DNA of 10,201 nt from an uncultured Brachyspira sp. (GTDB lineage: Bacteria; Spirochaetota; Brachyspiria; Brachyspirales; Brachyspiraceae), in the NCBI RefSeq assembly GCF_949287625.1, contig NZ_CASEGO010000145.1:1-10201 (forward strand), written 5' to 3'. Positions 1 through 6,575 of this stretch are shown piece after piece. The notes beneath the pieces were generated by a model. The model was not told the DNA's origin. It did not search any database and saw only the letters and a program-made list of their open reading frames with translations. The translations under genes and the position numbers were made by a program. The number at the start of each line of letters is the position of its first letter. The first letter of the stretch is position 1.

Positions 1-2
1 GC

Positions 3-45
3 TATTCCTTTTTGTTTGTTGTGATAATTTAAATTATAAGGAATA
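3..45. repeat. Inverted repeat near left edge, possible hairpin
   Basis: TATTCCTT at 3-10 is the reverse complement of AAGGAATA at 38-45, and the loop contains a perfect 14-bp AT palindrome (ATAATTTAAATTAT, 24-37). A run of seven T follows at 51-57, so on the plus strand this could end transcription from a gene left of the window. On the minus strand GGAGG (46-50) looks like a ribosome binding site, but no ATG, GTG or TTG follows it within the window. Low confidence in any function. Confidence 0.3.
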
Positions 46-113
46 CCTCCTTTTTTTAAACTAAAACTGTGCAATATCTATGGCTCTTAAACAAAAAATT
101 ATCAATATATAAC

Positions 114-142
114 TTGATATATTAGAAACAGTTTGATATAAT
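114..142 (+). promoter_or_regulatory. Sigma-70 type promoter of nadK-recN
   Basis: TTGATA (114-119) and TATAAT (137-142) are separated by exactly 17 bp, matching the consensus at 5 of 6 and 6 of 6 positions. Transcription would start near 149 and leave a leader of about 30 nt before nadK. That leader has no recognisable Shine-Dalgarno sequence. Confidence 0.7.
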
Positions 143-178
143 CAAATGAATTATTTTTTGAGTTTTAATTAAATTAAT

Positions 179-1048
179 ATGAATAACAAAGCAAAAAAGC
201 AAATAGGAATTATAGTAAATACGCTTAGAGGCGATCCTGCTTGCATTCTAAAAAATATTAAAAAAATATTAAAAAAATATGATATAGAAGCTATTATAAT
301 AGATTATGATATATCTACTTATATGAATATTAAAAAGGCTATAAGAAAATTAAGAGATGTATCAATGCTTATATCTATTGGCGGAGACGGTACTTTATTA
401 TCTGCTTTAAAAATAGCTATAAAATATGATATTTCTGTACTTCCAATATATAACGGCACACTCGGGTTTATATCAGAGATTCCTCCAAATGAAGCATATA
501 TGATACTTAATGAATATTTTGAAGGTAAAAAAACACTTTATGAAATAGAGCCTAGAACTTTATTATCTGTAAGTATATACTCTACTAATAAAAAAGTTAT
601 TAAAGAATATTTAGCTGTTAATGAACTTGTACTCAGCAAATGTTCTGGAAGGGCTATATATATTAATATTATGATATCAGGCAAACTTATATCTTCAATA
701 GTAGCAGACGGAGTAGTAATAGCTACACCTACGGGCTCTACTGCATATGCATTAAGTGCCGGCGGTCCTATAGTGTCGCCTAGTATTGATGCCATATCTT
801 TTGTACCTATAGCTCCGCATTCGCTTACATTCAGACCGCTGGTTATTCCAAAACATGATACTATAGAATTAGAATTAACAGAAAAATCTCTAAAAGCTAT
901 GGTTATTATAGACGGATATGATATATGCCAATTTAAAAATTATGATAAAATAAAGGCACAAATAAGTGATAAAAGCTGTTATATATTTCAAAGTGCTAAC
1001 AGACTGTTTTATGATATACTTAGAAATAAACTTAATTGGGGCAGATAA
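179..1048 (+). CDS. nadK: NAD kinase (ATP/polyphosphate-dependent)
   Basis: Cytosolic NAD kinase phosphorylates NAD+ at the 2' hydroxyl of the adenosine ribose and is the source of NADP(H). The 289-residue protein has the family hallmarks in order: a Rossmann-like N-terminus (IGIIVN), the catalytic GGDGT motif at 68-72, the YNGTLGFIS segment at 91-99, a conserved NE at 148-149, the long glycine-rich signature including TPTGSTAYALSAGGP at 183-197, and PHSL at 213-216. Length is normal for the family. The ATG at 179 lies about 30 nt after the predicted transcription start and has no clear ribosome binding site. I keep it because the family usually begins only a few residues before the first beta strand. 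The stop overlaps the recN start (TAATG), so the two genes are almost certainly co-transcribed. nadK next to recN is a linkage also known from other bacteria, E. coli included. Confidence 0.95.
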   Translation: MNNKAKKQIGIIVNTLRGDPACILKNIKKILKKYDIEAIIIDYDISTYMNIKKAIRKLRDVSMLISIGGDGTLLSALKIAIKYDISVLPIYNGTLGFISEIPPNEAYMILNEYFEGKKTLYEIEPRTLLSVSIYSTNKKVIKEYLAVNELVLSKCSGRAIYINIMISGKLISSIVADGVVIATPTGSTAYALSAGGPIVSPSIDAISFVPIAPHSLTFRPLVIPKHDTIELELTEKSLKAMVIIDGYDICQFKNYDKIKAQISDKSCYIFQSANRLFYDILRNKLNWGR

Positions 1049-2772
1049 TGCTTAAATATCTTGAAATAAGAAATTTTGTTTTGATAGATAAATTAAAAAT
1101 TAATTTCAGCAGCGGTTTTAATGTGCTTACTGGAGAAACTGGAGCTGGAAAAAGTATTATAATCAGTGCTTTAGAACTTATTACAGGTGAAAAAGGTTCT
1201 ATAAGAATGGTAGGCTCTAACGGAGACAGACTTATTGTTACTGGAAACTTCAAACTTCAGTCATCTTCAGAAATAGTAAAAAATAAATTAAAAGAATGGA
1301 ATATAGAAATTAATAATGATGAGCTTACTATAAAAAGAGAAATTACTAAAGACGGAAAAAGCAAATCATTTATAAATAATGTAGGAGTAAAAGTTGCTGA
1401 ATTAAAAGAGCTTGGAGATTTAATAGTTGATATTCATGGACAGCATGAACATCAGTCTCTTTTTAATCCTGCAAATCATATTAATTTTTATGACAGTTAT
1501 CTAAATATAGAAGATAAACTTGAAAATTATAAAAATCATTATTATAAATTAACAAAACTTATAAGACAATACAATGAAATATCACAGAATAAAAACTCCA
1601 TTCTAAAAGAAAAATCTTTTTTGGAATATGCAATAGACGAAATAGAAAAAGCAAAATTAAAACCTAATGAAGATGAAGATATAAAAAACGATATAACAAT
1701 GATGTCAAATGCTGAGAGCATAGCTTCATCGCTTTCTTCTATAAATAAAGATATATTCGGGAGCGAGTCTGGAGCTTATACAAAACTTACAAGAAGTATA
1801 GGAGCATTACAGGCAGTATCAAAATATGACAGCAGACTTTCGGATATTGCTTCGCAGATAGAAGGAATAACATTAAACCTTGAGGATATAAAAAGCGTAT
1901 TAACAGAAATAAGATCCAAAACAAAATTTGACCCTGAAGAACTTCAGATGCTTAATGAAAGACTTTTCTTTATAAATAATCTTAAAAAGAAATACGGATC
2001 TAATATTAAAGAAATTATATCATACGCCAAAGATGCCAAAGAAAAACTAGAATCTTTAAATTTCTCAGAAGAAGATATTGAAAATTTAAAAAAAGAAATA
2101 GAATCTTTAAGAGAAAAAACTTCAATACTTGCTAAAGAAATATCGGATATAAGGCACAATAGAAAAGATGAATTTATAAAGGCAATAGAAAAAGAGATGA
2201 ATGATTTAGGAATGTCATCTACAAAATTTGATGTTGAAATAACTTTAGATGAAGATGATGAAGGAATACTAAATATTGACGGCTCGAATATAAAAGCCAA
2301 TTCTAACGGAATAGACAATATAGAGTTTATAATAGCACCGAATAAACAGAGCATATATCAGCCTCTTAGAAAAATTGCTTCCGGAGGCGAAATATCAAGA
2401 ATAATGCTTTCATTAAAGAATGTACTTTCTTTAGGAGATTACTGTGAGACATGCGTTTTTGATGAGATAGATGTTGGAGTTGGCGGAAGAATTGCTGAGG
2501 TAATAGGAGAAAAAATAGCTGCTCTTTCAAAAAGGAAACAGGTATTAAGTGTTACACATTTGGCACAAATTGCAATATATGCTAATAATCATTTTAAAGT
2601 TACAAAAAATGAAGGCGAAGATACTGTAACTTCTACTATAGAAGAATTAGACAATTCTATGCGTGTTAATGAAATTGCAAGAATGATAACTGGAAAAGAA
2701 ATTACAGAAGCAAGCATAAAGCATGCTGAAGAATTATTAGAACATGCTGAAAATAATAAAAAAATTATATAA
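1048..2772 (+). CDS. recN: DNA repair protein RecN
   Basis: RecN is an SMC-like ATPase that acts early in double-strand break repair by gathering DNA ends and promoting RecA-dependent recombination. From the ATG at 1048 the protein has 574 residues, a typical length. The N-terminal half of the ATPase head has LKYLEIRNFVLID and Walker A GETGAGKS at 29-36. IHGQHEHQS, typical of RecN, lies at 129-137. The centre is rich in charged residues and likely forms the short coiled coil. The C-terminal half has the ABC signature ASGGEISR (from 444), Walker B with FDEIDVGVGG (from 471) and the VTH switch at 502-504. An in-frame TTG at 1036 would add four residues, but ATG 1048 fits the family's usual MLxxLxIxNF start and has GGGG at 1038-1041 as a possible ribosome binding site. 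The one-base overlap with nadK suggests translational coupling. Confidence 0.95.
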   Translation: MLKYLEIRNFVLIDKLKINFSSGFNVLTGETGAGKSIIISALELITGEKGSIRMVGSNGDRLIVTGNFKLQSSSEIVKNKLKEWNIEINNDELTIKREITKDGKSKSFINNVGVKVAELKELGDLIVDIHGQHEHQSLFNPANHINFYDSYLNIEDKLENYKNHYYKLTKLIRQYNEISQNKNSILKEKSFLEYAIDEIEKAKLKPNEDEDIKNDITMMSNAESIASSLSSINKDIFGSESGAYTKLTRSIGALQAVSKYDSRLSDIASQIEGITLNLEDIKSVLTEIRSKTKFDPEELQMLNERLFFINNLKKKYGSNIKEIISYAKDAKEKLESLNFSEEDIENLKKEIESLREKTSILAKEISDIRHNRKDEFIKAIEKEMNDLGMSSTKFDVEITLDEDDEGILNIDGSNIKANSNGIDNIEFIIAPNKQSIYQPLRKIASGGEISRIMLSLKNVLSLGDYCETCVFDEIDVGVGGRIAEVIGEKIAALSKRKQVLSVTHLAQIAIYANNHFKVTKNEGEDTVTSTIEELDNSMRVNEIARMITGKEITEASIKHAEELLEHAENNKKII

Positions 2773-2829
2773 TTAATACATATCATAAAAAATAATACAA
2801 TCAATTTATAAAATATCAGGAAGTAAAAA

Positions 2830-4392
2830 ATGTATACATTGGGAATAGATTTAAGCACTCAAAGTGTAACTCTAAGTATTTTAAATTATGAAACTAAAAA
2901 AAATGAATTAAATATATCTATAGCTTTTAACTCATTAGAAGAAATAAAAAAAACATCTATGAATAAAAATAGCCTTTTAATTTATTCTAATATAAAGGGA
3001 AAAGCTGAACAAGACCCTAATATATTTTTAGCGGCACTAAATAAAGCATTTGATGAACTTAAACAAAAATGCAGTATAAAAGACATAAAAGCAATACAAA
3101 TATCAGTACAGCAGCATGGACATGTTTATTTAGCTGAAAAATATAAATATAATTTAGAGAAGTTAAGAGATAAATCATCAGCAAATCAAGGTTTAATGGA
3201 TATCTTTAAAGATTCATATTCATATAATGCCGCACCTATATGGAGAACTTCCTGCACACAGAAAGAAGCCAATGAATTAAGAGAAGCGGCAGGCGGAAAA
3301 GAAAAAATGATACAAATAACTGCCTCAAACTCTCCTCTTAGATTTACAGGTGCTGTTATAAAATACTATTTTGACCATAACAAAGGCTTATCAGAAAATA
3401 CATACAAAATATTTTTATTAAATACATTCATAGCCTCAGTATTAACTGCCAAAGATGATGTACCTGCAGACTTTGGTAATGCTTCTGGTACAAGTTTAAT
3501 GGACTATAATAAAAGAGAATGGAATGACACATTATTAAATACTATATCAAGTGATCTAAAACAAAAATTAGGAGAGATCGATGCTCCTTCTAGTTTTGCT
3601 GGATATATATCTGAATACTTTATAGAAAGATACGGTTTTGACAGTGAATGTATAGTCGGTATAGGAAGCGGAGATAATCCTCAGACAAAAGTTTTATATA
3701 AAGGCGATATATTATCATTAGGAACAAGTTTTGTTTATATGCTTGATATAGATGAAAACACAAGAGATTATTCAGGTGCTGCTAATAATATGTATGACGG
3801 TATAGATAATCCTTTTATGATATTATGCAGAACAAACGGAAGTATAGTTTTAGATGAAATTATGAACTCTTATGACAGAACATACAAAGAAGCTGAAAAA
3901 TCTTTAGAAAAAAATAATGACAATCTTCCAATAATGCTGTGGCAGAAAGAAAATGAATCTGCTCCTATAAGCAAAGCATTTCCTATAAAAAGATATTATG
4001 AAACTCCTTCATTTGATGATGATTATAAAGGTATAGTTTTAAGTTCTTTAGGATTATTAGAGATATATTTAAGCAAATTTACTCATAAAAATAGAGATGA
4101 TAATAAAATAGATCTTGCTGTTACCGGAGGAGCTTCAAACAATAAAGAAATAGTAAAAATAATAGCAAATATTTGGGAATCTCCTATAAAAATACTGCCT
4201 TCCGTTGGGGCTTCTTTAGGTGCTGCTTTGTCTGCTGTACTTCTTTTGAAAAAACAAGTTTCTTTAGATGAAATTAGAGCTTCTTTAATTGATAATAATG
4301 TAATAGAGCCTGATTTGATGCTTGCAAATAAATATCATAATTATATGAAAATCTTAAAAGAAAGATATGAAGATATTATTAAGCAGTTATAA
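2830..4392 (+). CDS. xylB: FGGY-family carbohydrate kinase, probable xylulokinase
   Basis: FGGY kinases transfer phosphate from ATP to a sugar or polyol. Xylulokinase makes xylulose 5-phosphate for the pentose phosphate pathway. Visible motifs in this 520-residue protein: the phosphate-binding loop GIDLSTQS near residue 5, the substrate-side segment ISVQQHGH near 91-98, DFGNASGTSLMD at 214-225 whose first Asp sits where the catalytic base is expected, GIGSGDNP at 277-284, SLGTS at 296-300, TGGASNN at 432-438 and GASLGAALSA from 460. The APIWRTSCT stretch, the RFTG segment and YISEYFIERYGF resemble, from memory, the animal-type xylulokinase branch more than E. coli XylB. AGGAAG at 2818-2823 is a good ribosome binding site, 6 nt before the ATG. 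It lies 57 bp after recN with no strong promoter between, so read-through is possible. No xylose isomerase, transporter or regulator is present here, so the substrate is inferred. Kinase fold certain, xylulose specificity moderate. Confidence 0.75.
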   Translation: MYTLGIDLSTQSVTLSILNYETKKNELNISIAFNSLEEIKKTSMNKNSLLIYSNIKGKAEQDPNIFLAALNKAFDELKQKCSIKDIKAIQISVQQHGHVYLAEKYKYNLEKLRDKSSANQGLMDIFKDSYSYNAAPIWRTSCTQKEANELREAAGGKEKMIQITASNSPLRFTGAVIKYYFDHNKGLSENTYKIFLLNTFIASVLTAKDDVPADFGNASGTSLMDYNKREWNDTLLNTISSDLKQKLGEIDAPSSFAGYISEYFIERYGFDSECIVGIGSGDNPQTKVLYKGDILSLGTSFVYMLDIDENTRDYSGAANNMYDGIDNPFMILCRTNGSIVLDEIMNSYDRTYKEAEKSLEKNNDNLPIMLWQKENESAPISKAFPIKRYYETPSFDDDYKGIVLSSLGLLEIYLSKFTHKNRDDNKIDLAVTGGASNNKEIVKIIANIWESPIKILPSVGASLGAALSAVLLLKKQVSLDEIRASLIDNNVIEPDLMLANKYHNYMKILKERYEDIIKQL

Positions 4393-4640
4393 TCTTGCTT
4401 TGTGATAGTTGTATAGATATTCATAAAAAATTACTATATATAATTGTAAATAAAGGTATATTAATTGCAGATATTGCATTTAAGTATTTCTTAATTTTTT
4501 GAAATATACCTAAATAAATATAGTTTGCCGATTTTGAGTTATTGATAAATGTAATTATAAGTTATAAAATAGCATAAAGTATTATTAGTTGTTTAATAAA
4601 ATAAGTTTTAAATGTAAAATAAATAATTTATTTTTTATAA
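4393..4640. other. AT-rich intergenic stretch after the sugar kinase
   Basis: No gene is supported here. The only recognisable item is the transposase remnant at 4471-4508. An all-AT inverted repeat (AAATAAAT 4617-4624, ATTTATTT 4626-4633) running into a T run could be a weak terminator for the sugar kinase, but it has no GC pairs and essentially no loop, so I do not call it. No GC-rich rho-independent terminator is visible after 4392. Confidence 0.5.
4471..4508 (-). pseudogene. Remnant of transposase 3' end
   Basis: This stretch matches 10125-10162, the end of the transposase at the right edge, at 34 of 38 positions; all four differences are transitions. Read on the minus strand in the same frame it gives YFKKLRNT and the same TAA stop. 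Going further upstream (plus-strand positions above 4508) the similarity fades and an in-frame TAG appears, so no open reading frame survives. It looks like the leftover of a deleted or decayed copy of the same insertion element. The match runs 9 bp past the stop codon, into what would be the non-coding end of the element. Confidence 0.6.
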
Positions 4641-4880
4641 TAGACTTGTTTCAAAAGTACTTGACAAGATTATATATAAAATTTTCATAATTTATAAATT
4701 ATAAAAATAATGTTTTACATGTTTTATAATTTATTATTTTAGTATACAAATATGCAGTCCTTTTGCTTCTTTGGGTCACCAAAAGAAGTGGGGTGTGGGG
4801 CAAAGCCCCACTTATAAAATAAAAAATACTAAAAATTAAAATAGTAAATTACCTATTGATTTACTTTTGAAACAAGTCTA
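4641..4880. mobile_element. MITE-like 240-bp element with 19-bp terminal inverted repeats
   Basis: TAGACTTGTTTCAAAAGTA at 4641-4659 is repeated as its exact reverse complement at 4862-4880. Inside lie further nested arms: TTTTAGTAT (4737-4745) with ATACTAAAA (4826-4834), CTTCTTTGG (4766-4774) with CCAAAAGAAG (4779-4788), and a GC hairpin at 4795-4811. The element has no transposase, so if mobile it would depend on an enzyme supplied elsewhere. ATAA flanks both sides (4637-4640 and 4881-4884) and could be a target duplication. However, the solo copy at 5086-5107 also has ATAA before TAGACTTG, so that base run may be part of the repeat. Alternative reading: a decayed insertion sequence that lost its core, or a long structured transcribed repeat. 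Confidence 0.55.
4795..4811 (+). repeat. Perfect GC-rich hairpin in the MITE-like core
   Basis: GTGGGGC (4795-4801) and GCCCCAC (4805-4811) pair perfectly around an AAA loop. It stands out in a region otherwise above 75% AT. It is not followed by a T run, so it is not a standard rho-independent terminator in either direction, though a GC stem like this could still slow polymerase. Confidence 0.6.
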
Positions 4881-4891
4881 ATAATAGGTAA

Positions 4892-5030
4892 TCAGCCGCA
4901 TACCCTCACCACAGGCGGACTTCGTCTCGGGTACTTCCTAACTTCGTTCGGTCGCGTTGACATTTGATAATGGAAGATAATACCGTGCGTCCCAAACGAA
5001 GATGAGGGAGAGCTCGCTGTTGACAAACTC
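4892..5030. other. GC-rich intergenic block with nested complementary arms
   Basis: By direct count 62 of the 120 bases from 4901 to 5020 are G or C (about 52%), roughly double the surroundings. Complementary arms are nested: CCCTCA 4903-4908 with TGAGGG 5003-5008, and CTTCGTT 4942-4948 with AACGAAG 4995-5001. CTTCGT also occurs at 4920-4925, offering an alternative partner, and CTTCC 4934-4938 could pair with GGAAG 4972-4976. All frames checked by eye are interrupted by stops, so coding is unlikely. It may be a structured RNA, a dispersed intergenic repeat or an imported fragment. I do not recognise a known RNA family. Confidence 0.45.
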
Positions 5031-5048
5031 AAAAATTTTTAGTATAAA
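5020..5048 (+). promoter_or_regulatory. Promoter leaving the GC-rich block towards the membrane protein gene
   Basis: TTGACA (5020-5025) and TATAAA (5043-5048) are spaced by 17 bp. The -35 box lies in the right edge of the GC-rich block and the -10 box in AT-rich DNA. Transcription would start near 5055, giving a leader of about 80 nt that contains the solo terminal repeat before the gene at 5134. Confidence 0.6.
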
Positions 5049-5085
5049 CAAATGAAATATTATAATTTAAATATAAATGTATGCG

Positions 5086-5107
5086 TTTATAATAGACTTG
5101 TTCAAAA
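5086..5107 (+). repeat. Solo copy of the MITE-like terminal repeat
   Basis: TATAATAGACTTGTT-CAAAA here matches the left end of the element at 4636-4656 except for one missing T in the TTT run; the match also includes two preceding T. It has the same orientation as the left end, and no inverted partner is visible downstream of the membrane protein gene. It includes TATAAT, but no -35 box sits at the right distance upstream. Confidence 0.6.
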
Positions 5108-5133
5108 ACTATTTTAATATTTAAGGATATATT

Positions 5134-5937
5134 ATGAATAGATATGCATCTCCAATATATAAATATAAAGGAAGGATTAATTTAATAATCTCCTTAATAT
5201 CAGCTTTAATAAATTTAACAGCATTACTTAATATAAATAATTTTAATTTAATAACATTTAATGCAGTATATTTATTTGGTTTCTTTTCAGTATTTATGTT
5301 TATTAATTCCCGTACAGTTTATACTAATATTTTCAAAAATTATAAAAAAGAAATAAAAAATAAAACTCTATTCTCTTTTATTGGTTTTGTTATATCATTA
5401 ATTTTATATATTTTAATTACAAAAATTATATTTAATAAAGCCGCAGTATTTGATTATATATATGCACTTCTTCCTATTATGAATTTTATTTCTATAATAC
5501 TAGCTAATACAGTATATTTTATATTAGAAAAAATTTTTATAAATGAAAATAAACATTTCTTTAACATTAAATGCATTTCAAACATATTATTAATATCATT
5601 TGTGTATGCATCAGTTTTTATAGCATTATATTTATTTTATGAATATAAATACATTATTATTTTATTAAGTATATCAAACTCTTTACTATCATCAGCTATA
5701 CTTTCAGTTTTCAATATAATGTCATCAAAGTTTATGAATCCTTGGAGCAGATTTATATTTGTAAATGTCGGTTATATAATATCTTTGATTTTATCTTTAA
5801 TAATATCTTCTATTGTAATAGCTATTTTATTTAAATTTAAAATTCAAATGTTTATTATGGTTTCTATGATAATATTACTATCATTTATAATTTCTCTTTT
5901 ATTATCCCATTATATAAAAGCATATTCATATTTATAA
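5134..5937 (+). CDS. Hypothetical polytopic membrane protein
   Basis: I do not recognise this 267-residue protein. It is rich in Ile, Leu, Phe and Asn and shows about eight hydrophobic stretches, roughly at 16-34, 39-57, 79-99, 108-130, 148-168, 172-194, 206-232 and 238-259. The basic N-terminus and the Lys/Arg-rich loop at about 59-78 suggest a cytoplasmic N-terminus by the positive-inside rule. There is no signal peptide with a cleavage site, no nucleotide-binding motif and no soluble domain, so neither transport nor enzyme function can be inferred. AAGGA at 5123-5127 is a good ribosome binding site 6 nt before the ATG, and a consensus promoter lies upstream at 5020-5048, so the gene is probably expressed alone. 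It stands between a repeat cluster on its left and a convergent acetyltransferase gene on its right (45 bp gap). Such orphan inner-membrane proteins often have lineage-restricted distribution. Confidence 0.8.
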   Translation: MNRYASPIYKYKGRINLIISLISALINLTALLNINNFNLITFNAVYLFGFFSVFMFINSRTVYTNIFKNYKKEIKNKTLFSFIGFVISLILYILITKIIFNKAAVFDYIYALLPIMNFISIILANTVYFILEKIFINENKHFFNIKCISNILLISFVYASVFIALYLFYEYKYIIILLSISNSLLSSAILSVFNIMSSKFMNPWSRFIFVNVGYIISLILSLIISSIVIAILFKFKIQMFIMVSMIILLSFIISLLLSHYIKAYSYL

Positions 5938-5982
5938 AATATATCACACTAGTTTAAAACATTAAGCACATAAATATATTTA

Positions 5983-6486
5983 TTACAAATCATAAACATA
6001 AATAACTTCTTCTATATCTTCATCATCTATTTTTAGACTATTTTTATTTCCAGAATCTTTAAACCCGTTTTTTTGATAAAACTCTTTCGCCTTCTCATTC
6101 TTATCAAAAACGCAGAGACATATATTTGTATAACCCAAGTCTTTCATATATTTCAAAGCCTCTTCAAGAAGCAAAGTACCTATTCCAGAACCCTGATATA
6201 TTGGGTGTACATACAAGGATATTATCTCTCCGTAGCCTTCCATACTGCATCTGCTTTTTCCATGAGAAATAACTGCTATAGGTTTATCATCGATATATGC
6301 AATATGAGCCTCTCTTGTTTTATTATTAATACCCTCTTCAAACTCAGCACACCAATCATCTAAATATATTCTTTTTAAATATGAATCAGGTATAATATTT
6401 TTATAAGTATCTTTCCAGCATATAGCATGAAGCTTGCTTATATCAAAAACATCTTTTAATTCGGCTTTTTTTACAACTATATCCAT
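5983..6486 (-). CDS. GNAT family N-acetyltransferase
   Basis: The 167-residue protein is a single GNAT domain, which transfers an acetyl group from acetyl-CoA to an amine. The N-terminal part (KKAELKDVFDISKLH, then KDTYKNIIPDSYL) is typical of small acetyltransferases similar to RimI or PhinothricinAT-like enzymes. Motif A is SLYVHPIYQGSGIG at 90-103, with the acetyl-CoA pyrophosphate-binding QxxGxG at 98-103. Motif B is NEKAKEFYQKNGF at 130-142. Length is normal and there is no signal peptide, so it acts in the cytoplasm. The substrate cannot be read from sequence. AGGAT lies about 7 nt before the ATG on the minus strand, and the gene has its own promoter at 6524-6552. It follows ruvA in the same direction, with 89 bp between them, and converges with the membrane protein gene on its left. 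Confidence 0.85.
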   Translation of the reverse strand: MDIVVKKAELKDVFDISKLHAICWKDTYKNIIPDSYLKRIYLDDWCAEFEEGINNKTREAHIAYIDDKPIAVISHGKSRCSMEGYGEIISLYVHPIYQGSGIGTLLLEEALKYMKDLGYTNICLCVFDKNEKAKEFYQKNGFKDSGNKNSLKIDDEDIEEVIYVYDL

Positions 6487-6523
6487 AATAATATCCTAAT
6501 AATAATCATTATTAATTACTATT

Positions 6524-6552
6524 ATTATATATCAATAACTATTTATTTTCAA
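6524..6552 (-). promoter_or_regulatory. Promoter of the GNAT acetyltransferase gene
   Basis: On the minus strand TTGAAA (6552-6547) and TATAAT (6529-6524) are separated by 17 bp. Transcription would start near 6517, about 30 nt before the ATG, so the acetyltransferase need not depend on read-through from ruvA. Confidence 0.6.
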
Positions 6553-6575
6553 TTATTTTAAAAAATGATTTTTTA

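Noticed and set aside
1..84. Minus-strand open frame running off the left edge through GGAGG
   Set aside because: Only about 28 codons are visible, no usual start codon follows the ribosome-binding-like sequence, and the translation matches nothing I recognise.
538..795. 85-residue open frame on the minus strand inside nadK
   Set aside because: It lies wholly within a well-supported gene, has no ribosome binding site and its translation shows no family motif.
1944..2354. 136-residue open frame on the minus strand inside recN
   Set aside because: Ser/Ile/Phe-rich translation is the antisense of a Glu/Lys-rich coiled coil; it is a shadow of recN.
4752..4817. 21-codon frame through the hairpin core of the MITE-like element
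   Set aside because: No ribosome binding site, and the sequence is constrained by the inverted repeats, so structure rather than coding explains it.
4957..4983. TTGACA followed by GATAAT or TAATAC inside the GC-rich block
   Set aside because: Spacing of 13 or 15 bp is too short for a normal sigma-70 promoter; the promoter at 5020-5048 is much better.
4641..5110. CRISPR array
   Set aside because: There are only three copies of the repeat, in mixed orientation and at irregular distances, with no spacers of constant length and no cas genes.
6073..6363. 96-residue plus-strand open frame opposite the acetyltransferase gene
   Set aside because: Fully antisense to an intact GNAT gene, with no promoter or ribosome binding site of its own.
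6561..6575. AAAAAA-TGA-TTTTTT after ruvA as a terminator
   Set aside because: The stem is six A-T pairs only; such palindromes are frequent by chance in this AT-rich DNA.
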